A stretch of 64,000 bases of DNA from assembly GCF_000710915.1 (NCBI RefSeq), contig NZ_BAUA01000155.1:1-64000 (forward strand), given 5' to 3'. Both the position numbers and the translations under genes were made by a program. The notes under the pieces were generated by a model. That model saw nothing but the letters and a program-made list of their open reading frames with translations, did not search any database and was not told the origin of the DNA. Source of the stretch: Nocardia brasiliensis IFM 10847. GTDB lineage: Bacteria; Actinomycetota; Actinomycetes; Mycobacteriales; Mycobacteriaceae. Of this stretch, positions 59,130 to 64,000 are shown piece by piece; position 1 is the stretch's first letter, and the number at the start of each line of letters is the position of its first letter.

Positions 59130-59909
59130 TTAGCTGGGCGGATCCGCTCCCGGAACCTGGTCGACGGGCTCGTCCGCTGCCGCGGCCACCACGCGGGCGT
59201 CGACATCCGGCAGGATTCCGTCGCCGTCGACCGCCGGCACCGCCGTCGGCGGATCTCCGAAATCGGCGTCCGGCATCTCCGCATCGATATCCGAGGAGCC
59301 GGTGCCGGTCGGCTCGGCCGCCGCTTCGGCGTCGTACAGCCCGGCTTCGGTGAAGGTGATCCGAACCAGGCGCTCCATCGCCGTGGCCACCGTGTGCAGC
59401 GGATCCGCCGAGCGGCGTACCCGGGCCAGCACGGTCGCGCCCTCATACGCGGCGACCACCGTCGTGGCCAATTCGCCCGCGGCCTGCGCGGACAGGCCGA
59501 GTTCGGCGAGCAGCCCGGCGAACGCCCGTTCCATCGCGTCGAACGCGGCGCCGCAGGCTTCCCGGACCGCCTCGACGTCGCTGCCGCCGTCGAGCGCGGG
59601 CGTGCCGATGGGGCAGCCGTCCACCCAGTCGGACTGCGCCAGCTTGCGGGTCATGAACTCGAAAAGCGTTGCCGTGGTGGCGAAGACGTCGGTCGGCGCC
59701 TGCCGGATCATCCGGGCCGCCCTGGTGCCGGTGTCGGTGATCGCGGCCACCGCGATCTCCTCCTTGCCGCCCGGAAAGTGGTGGTAGATCGACCCGTAGG
59801 GCAGGCAGGCCGCCTCACTCAACGCCTTCAAGCCGAATCCGTGATACCCGTGGCGCGCGAGCAATTCGCACGCGGCGACCTCGATCCGTCGCCTGGACTC
59901 CGAAACCAT
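59130..59909 (-). CDS. TetR-family regulator, LmrA/YxaF-like C-terminus
   Basis: A 259-residue TetR protein. The HTH is RHGYHGFGLKALSEAACLPY followed by GSIYHHFPGGKEEI. The ligand domain (about 80-200) has the DWVDGCPIGTPALDGG segment typical of the LmrA/YxaF-type group. An acidic Pro/Asp tail of about 55 residues is unusual. It is divergent from mptB, with 94 bases between, but regulation of mptB is only a guess. Confidence 0.85.
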   Translation of the reverse strand: MVSESRRRIEVAACELLARHGYHGFGLKALSEAACLPYGSIYHHFPGGKEEIAVAAITDTGTRAARMIRQAPTDVFATTATLFEFMTRKLAQSDWVDGCPIGTPALDGGSDVEAVREACGAAFDAMERAFAGLLAELGLSAQAAGELATTVVAAYEGATVLARVRRSADPLHTVATAMERLVRITFTEAGLYDAEAAAEPTGTGSSDIDAEMPDADFGDPPTAVPAVDGDGILPDVDARVVAAAADEPVDQVPGADPPS

Positions 59910-60003
59910 ATGTCCGATTGTCCCTTGCCCGGCCCCGCTGCCGATCGGAACGAGCGGTGCCCGTACGCGGTATCGGACGCCCGCGCGAACTAGGCTGCGT
60001 CTC

Positions 60004-61686
60004 GTGGCGGTACTGGAGGGCGCGCGGCGCAGAACACTGGCATTCGGGCGCCGGGCACTCGGGTTGGACGTGCCCGCCGCCGATCATTCGATCGCGGTCC
60101 TGCACCAGGACGAGTCCGAAGTGCCCGGCCTCAATCGCAAGGAACTGGTCCAGCTGGACCGGATCCGGCTGATGGGCGCCACGGGCACGGTGCTGATGGC
60201 GATCAGCGCGCTGGGCATCGGCGCGCAGCCGGTGCACCAGAATCCGACCTCCGGCGTCCGGGTGCTCGGCATCTTCGCCCGCGCGCACACCGGATCGCTG
60301 GCCATGTGCATGACCGGCACGGTGATCGTGGTGCTGGCCTGGCTGCTGCTCGGCCGCTTCGCCATCGGCGGCATCGGCGGTTCACCGATCCACCGCCTCA
60401 CCCGCTCGCAGTTGGACCGCACGCTGCTGCTGTGGATCATCCCGCTCAGCGTCGCGCCGCCGATGTTCAGCAACGACGTGTATTCCTATCTGGCACAGAG
60501 TGAAATCGCGGCTCGCGGTATCGACCCCTACCAAGAAGGGCCGGTCGCCGGGCTCGGCATCGACAACGTGCTGACCAACAACGTGCCGACCATCTGGCGC
60601 GACACCCCCGCGCCGTACGGCCCGCTGTTCCTGTGGATCGGCCGCGGCATCGCCGAACTCACCGGGGACAACATCATCGCGGGCGTCTGGGTGCACCGCA
60701 TGCTGGCGCTGGCCGGTGTCGCGTTGATCGTGTGGGCGCTGCCCCGGCTGTCCCAGCGCTGCGGCGTGGCGCCGGTGAGCGCGCTGTGGCTGGGCGCCGC
60801 GAATCCGCTGGTGCTGTTCCACCTGGTCGGCGGCGTGCACAACGACGCGCTGATGCTCGGCCTGATGCTGGCCGGCATGGAGTTCTGCCTGCGCGCCATC
60901 GAGGACATCCATCCGTTCGACGGCCGGGCCTATACCTGGCTGATCGCCGGCGCCATCGTCATCACGATGTCGTCGTCGGTGAAGTTCACCTCGATCATCG
61001 CGCTCGGCTTCGTCGGCATGGCGCTGGCCCGGCGGTGGGGCTTCTCGGTGCGTTCGGTCGCCGTCGCGGCCGCGCTGCTGGGCGCGATCGCCATCGGGAC
61101 CACACTGTTGATCGGTTCGATGAGCGGGCTCGGCTTCGGCTGGATCCACACGCTCAACGTGGCCAACGCGGTGCGCAGCTGGATGTCGTTGCCGACCGTG
61201 CTCGGCATCATCACCGGTTTCGGCGGAGTGCTGCTCGGGCTCGGCGACCACACCACCGCGATGATCAGCATCACCCGCCCGATCGCCGCGGCGGTCGCGG
61301 GCTTCATCGCGGTGCGCATGCTGGTCGCGACCGGCATCGGACGGTTGCACGCGGTCGGCGCGCTCGGTGTCGCGCTCGGCGCGATCGTGCTGCTGTTCCC
61401 CGTGGTGCAACCCTGGTACCTGCTGTGGGCGATCGTGCCGCTGGCCGCCTGGGCCACCCAACCGGTGTTCCGCGTTCCGGCCGTGACCTTCTCGGCGATC
61501 GTGAGCCTCATCCTGATGCCGCGCGGCGCCGAGTTCGAGGTGTTCCAGATCGTCGGCGCCGCGATCGCCACGGTCATCGTCGCCGTGCTGTTCATCGTCC
61601 TCACCCGGCACGCCCTGCCCTGGCGCGGTCAGACGGGGGTGTCGGCTCCGTCACAGACGCCCAAGTCCTACGGTGTGACATCGTGA
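60004..61686 (+). CDS. mptB: Alpha-(1->6)-mannosyltransferase MptB
   Basis: A 560-residue polyprenyl-phosphomannose-dependent glycosyltransferase with about 12-14 membrane helices. FSNDVYSYLAQSEIAARGID has the catalytic Asp region of GT-C enzymes, followed by GVHNDALMLGLMLAGMEF. MptB starts the alpha-1,6-mannan core of lipomannan in mycolata and is next to suf in mycobacteria (Rv1459c). GTG 60004 begins without a strong ribosome-binding site. Its stop overlaps the next start (GTGA). Confidence 0.9.
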   Translation: MAVLEGARRRTLAFGRRALGLDVPAADHSIAVLHQDESEVPGLNRKELVQLDRIRLMGATGTVLMAISALGIGAQPVHQNPTSGVRVLGIFARAHTGSLAMCMTGTVIVVLAWLLLGRFAIGGIGGSPIHRLTRSQLDRTLLLWIIPLSVAPPMFSNDVYSYLAQSEIAARGIDPYQEGPVAGLGIDNVLTNNVPTIWRDTPAPYGPLFLWIGRGIAELTGDNIIAGVWVHRMLALAGVALIVWALPRLSQRCGVAPVSALWLGAANPLVLFHLVGGVHNDALMLGLMLAGMEFCLRAIEDIHPFDGRAYTWLIAGAIVITMSSSVKFTSIIALGFVGMALARRWGFSVRSVAVAAALLGAIAIGTTLLIGSMSGLGFGWIHTLNVANAVRSWMSLPTVLGIITGFGGVLLGLGDHTTAMISITRPIAAAVAGFIAVRMLVATGIGRLHAVGALGVALGAIVLLFPVVQPWYLLWAIVPLAAWATQPVFRVPAVTFSAIVSLILMPRGAEFEVFQIVGAAIATVIVAVLFIVLTRHALPWRGQTGVSAPSQTPKSYGVTS

Positions 61687-62615
61687 CTCAGCGCAGCGAA
61701 CCCGCCGTTCGGGTCGAGGGTGTCCTCAAGCGGTACGGCGAGACCACCGCGGTCGACGGTCTCAGCTTCGATGTCGAACGGGCGCAAGTGCTTGCGCTGC
61801 TCGGACCCAACGGCGCGGGCAAGACCACCACGGTGGAGATGTGCGAGGGTTTCGTCGCACCGGACGCGGGCACGGTGCGGGTGCTCGGGTTGGACCCGAT
61901 CGCGGATTCGGATCGGCTGCGCGCACGCATCGGCGTGATGCTGCAGGGCGGCGGCGCGTATCCGGGCGCGAAGGCGGGCGAGATGCTCGACCTGGTCGCC
62001 GCGTATTCGGCCGATCCACTCGACCCGCAGTGGCTGCTGCGCACGCTCGGCTTGCAGGACAATCGCGCGACGCCCTATCGCCGGCTCTCGGGCGGGCAGC
62101 AGCAGCGGCTGGCGCTGGCGTGCGCGCTGGTCGGCAAACCGGAGATCGTCTTCCTGGACGAGCCGACCGCGGGCCTGGACGCGCAGGCGCGACTCATCGT
62201 GTGGGAGTTGATCGATGCGCTGCGCCGCGACGGCGTGACCGTCGTGCTCACCACCCATGTGATGGACGAGGCCGAGCAGCTCGCCGACCAGCTGGTGATC
62301 ATCGACCACGGGCAGATCGTCGCCTCCGGCACGCCCGCCGAGGTGACCGCGCACGGCGCGGCGGGACAGCTACGGTTCTGCGCCCCACCGAAACTCGATC
62401 TGGAGTTGCTGAAATCGGCGCTGCCGGAAGGGTTCGCGCCCCGCGAGACCACGCCGGGCACGTATCTGGTGGAGGGCGAGATCACCCCGCAGGTGCTCGC
62501 CACGGTGACCGCCTGGTGCGCCAGGGTGAACGTGCTCGCCACCGACATCCGGATCGATCAGCGCAGACTCGAGGACGTTTTCCTGGAACTGACCGGACGG
62601 GAGCTGCGCGGATGA
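61683..62615 (+). CDS. ABC transporter ATP-binding protein (Rv1458c-like)
   Basis: A 310-residue ATPase of the drug/lipid exporter type: Walker A LLGPNGAGKTTTVEM, signature LSGGQQQRLALA, Walker B IVFLDEPTAGLD. A C-terminal domain of about 90 residues follows. It works with the permease encoded next (ATGA overlap). The cargo is unknown. By gene order it is Rv1458c, whose neighbours serve lipomannan and haem A synthesis. Confidence 0.9.
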   Translation: MTQRSEPAVRVEGVLKRYGETTAVDGLSFDVERAQVLALLGPNGAGKTTTVEMCEGFVAPDAGTVRVLGLDPIADSDRLRARIGVMLQGGGAYPGAKAGEMLDLVAAYSADPLDPQWLLRTLGLQDNRATPYRRLSGGQQQRLALACALVGKPEIVFLDEPTAGLDAQARLIVWELIDALRRDGVTVVLTTHVMDEAEQLADQLVIIDHGQIVASGTPAEVTAHGAAGQLRFCAPPKLDLELLKSALPEGFAPRETTPGTYLVEGEITPQVLATVTAWCARVNVLATDIRIDQRRLEDVFLELTGRELRG

Positions 62616-63403
62616 CCCAGCCAGATCTGAGCGCCAACCGCTTCGCACCGGGCACCTTCGCGCCCGACCCGCGGCCCAGCTCCCGGCTCGCGATGATGAG
62701 CGCGCAGACCCGGCTGGAGCTGATCCTGTTGCTGCGCAACGGCGAACAGCTGCTGCTCACCATGTTCATCCCGATCACCCTGCTGGTCGGGCTCAGCCTG
62801 TTGCCGTTCGGCGACCTCGGCGACGATCGGGTGGACAAGATCGTGCCCGCGGTGATGATGGTGGCGGTCATGTCCACCGCGTTCACCGGTCAGGCCATCG
62901 CCGTGGGCTTCGATCGCCGCTACGGCGCGCTCAAGCGGCTGGGCGCGACCGCGCTGCCGCGCTGGGGAATCATCGCGGGCAAGTGCGCCGCGGTGCTCAT
63001 CGTCGTTGTGCTGCAAGCGATTCTGCTCGGCGTGATCGGTTTCGCGCTGGGCTGGCGACCGGAGCCCGCCGGACTCGTCCTGGGCGCGTTCGTGATCGCG
63101 CTCGGCACCGCGACGTTCGCGGCGATGGGGCTGCTGCTCGGCGGCACGCTGAAGGCGGAGATCGTGCTCGCGCTGGCGAACATCCTGTGGTTCGTCATGC
63201 TCGGCATCGCCAGCGTGGTGTTCGCCTCCGACGACCTGCCCACCGCGGTGAATGTGCTTGCCCGCCTGATCCCTTCGGGCGCGCTGACGGTCGCCCTGGA
63301 GGACGCGATGCGCAGCAGTGTGGATTGGTTCGGCATCGCGGTGCTGGCGGTGTGGGGCCTGGTGTCGGGCGGGCTCGCGGCCCGCTGGTTCCGCTTCCAG
63401 TAA
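62612..63403 (+). CDS. ABC transporter permease, ABC-2 type (Rv1457c-like)
   Basis: A 263-residue membrane protein with six predicted helices. The ABC-2 features are the N-terminal amphipathic part followed by LLLTMFIPITLLVGLSLLPF and the FDRRYGALKRLGATALPR coupling region. It forms the exporter with the preceding ATPase and starts within its stop codon. Confidence 0.88.
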   Translation: MTQPDLSANRFAPGTFAPDPRPSSRLAMMSAQTRLELILLLRNGEQLLLTMFIPITLLVGLSLLPFGDLGDDRVDKIVPAVMMVAVMSTAFTGQAIAVGFDRRYGALKRLGATALPRWGIIAGKCAAVLIVVVLQAILLGVIGFALGWRPEPAGLVLGAFVIALGTATFAAMGLLLGGTLKAEIVLALANILWFVMLGIASVVFASDDLPTAVNVLARLIPSGALTVALEDAMRSSVDWFGIAVLAVWGLVSGGLAARWFRFQ

Positions 63404-63489
63404 CCCGCGCACCTGCGTCGATCACTCCCCCAACCGCCGTGCGCGGTACCAACGACAGCGTGTAGTTGACCGTGCTCTACCATCGTGAC

Positions 63490-64000
63490 GTGCTGTATCG
63501 CGCGTTCCTGCGACTCGTCGACAAGCTGCCGCTGCCCTCGCTGCGGGTGCAGCGGATCCTCGCGATCGCGGTCATCCTCACCCAGGCGGGCATCTCGGTC
63601 ACCGGCGCGGTCGTCCGGGTCACCGCGTCCGGTCTCGGCTGCCCGACCTGGCCGCAGTGCTTCCCCGGCAGTTTCACCCCCGTGGGTGTGTCCGAGGTGC
63701 CGGTGCTGCATCAGGCCGTCGAGTTCGGCAACCGGCTGCTGACCTTCGTGGTGTCGCTGTGCGCCGCGCTGATCGTGCTCGCGGTCGTCCGCGCGCGCCG
63801 CCGGCGCGATGTGCTGGTCTACGCCTGGCTGATGCCCGGCGGCACGCTGTTGCAGGGCATCATCGGCGGCATCACGGTGCGCACCGGGCTGCTCTGGTGG
63901 ACCGTCGCGATCCACCTGCTCGCGTCGATGCTCATGGTCTGGCTCTCGGTCGTGCTGTACGCCAAGATCTGCGAACCCGACGACGGCGTCGCCACCGTGC
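63490..64000 (+). CDS. ctaA: Haem A synthase CtaA/COX15 (cut by window edge)
   Basis: The open frame to the window end gives 170 residues. TGAVVRVTASGLGCPTWPQC is the CtaA/COX15 N-terminal motif with a conserved Cys pair, and LLQGIIGGITVRTGL lies in a later helix; a haem-ligand His is in LHQAVEFGNRLLTF. The enzyme oxidises haem O to haem A for cytochrome aa3. GTG 63490 gives a start like homologues (VLYRAFLRLVDK); GTG 63472 is possible. The gene continues past 64000. Confidence 0.9.
   Translation, partial: MLYRAFLRLVDKLPLPSLRVQRILAIAVILTQAGISVTGAVVRVTASGLGCPTWPQCFPGSFTPVGVSEVPVLHQAVEFGNRLLTFVVSLCAALIVLAVVRARRRRDVLVYAWLMPGGTLLQGIIGGITVRTGLLWWTVAIHLLASMLMVWLSVVLYAKICEPDDGVATV

Noticed and set aside
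60633..62615. A 660-residue ABC ATPase starting inside mptB
   Set aside because: The first 350 residues are a shadow of mptB; GTG 61683 overlaps the mptB stop and starts the real domain.
63466..63490. TTGAC as a -35 box for ctaA
   Set aside because: It is too near the start codon to leave room for a -10 element and leader.

Overview
The window is high-GC actinobacterial chromosome, most likely Nocardia or a very close mycolic-acid-containing relative. The main reason is a long stretch of gene order matching the Mycobacterium tuberculosis Rv1456c-Rv1488 region: NfeD and SPFH proteins, DUF3097, ferrochelatase-inhA-fabG1, the VWA-DUF58-MoxR-RipA group, an Rv1476-like protein, acn-acnR, a small HTH protein beside an ABC-F ATPase, sufRBDCSU-sufT, mptB, an ABC exporter and ctaA. 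InhA, MptB, a type VII secretion EspG/PPE-like cluster and a LysB-like esterase fit a mycolata cell envelope. No rRNA, tRNA, IS element, prophage or CRISPR array was recognised.

Layout. 1-124: first codons of ureF, running off the left edge. 0.3-6 kb: ordinary accessory metabolism (two oxidoreductases, a DHA2 drug exporter with a divergent TetR regulator, a DEDDh exonuclease, an O-methyltransferase). 6-11.2 kb: an unusual three-gene unit made of a lipoprotein solute-binding protein, one polypeptide fusing both ABC permease halves, and a membrane-anchored TPR-type protein, with no ATPase gene. 11.2-24.9 kb: envelope and fatty-acid genes (SPFH/NfeD, a trypsin-like protease, hemH-inhA-fabG1, MoxR/VWA/DUF58, RipA). 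25-28.8 kb: acn with its repressor gene acnR and a sequence matching the corynebacterial AcnR operator. 30.4-31.9 kb: a putative graspetide (omega-ester peptide) pair, an ATP-grasp ligase preceded by a 154-residue protein with an acidic, Ser/Thr-rich tail; this is the best candidate here for an undescribed system. It is followed by short repeats and a dead DHFR-like gene. 32.6-40.7 kb: ABC-F ATPase, SDR, lycopene cyclase, Ku, GNAT and a 2-oxoglutarate oxygenase. 40.7-44.2 kb: methionine ABC importer with two divergent MetQ proteins. 44.3-50.6 kb: a type VII secretion substrate island without core machinery. 50.7-52.2 kb: SRPBCC/ArsR pair and a DinB-like enzyme with palindromic operators. 52.3-58.7 kb: the suf operon, with a sequence matching the SufR operator over the sufR start and a strong terminator at the far end. 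60-64 kb: mptB, an ABC exporter and the start of ctaA.

Many genes are coupled by ATGA/GTGA overlaps (SBP-permease, DUF58/VWA/MoxR, metQ-metN, the ESX genes, suf genes, mptB-ABC), which marks the operons. Strong palindromic terminators close the acnR/LysB-like, metNI, WXG100 and suf units. Two GC-rich repeat regions (about 6.0-6.2 kb and 38.66-38.74 kb) share a sequence core and both lie just past the 3' end of a minus-strand gene, which suggests an interspersed repeat family.
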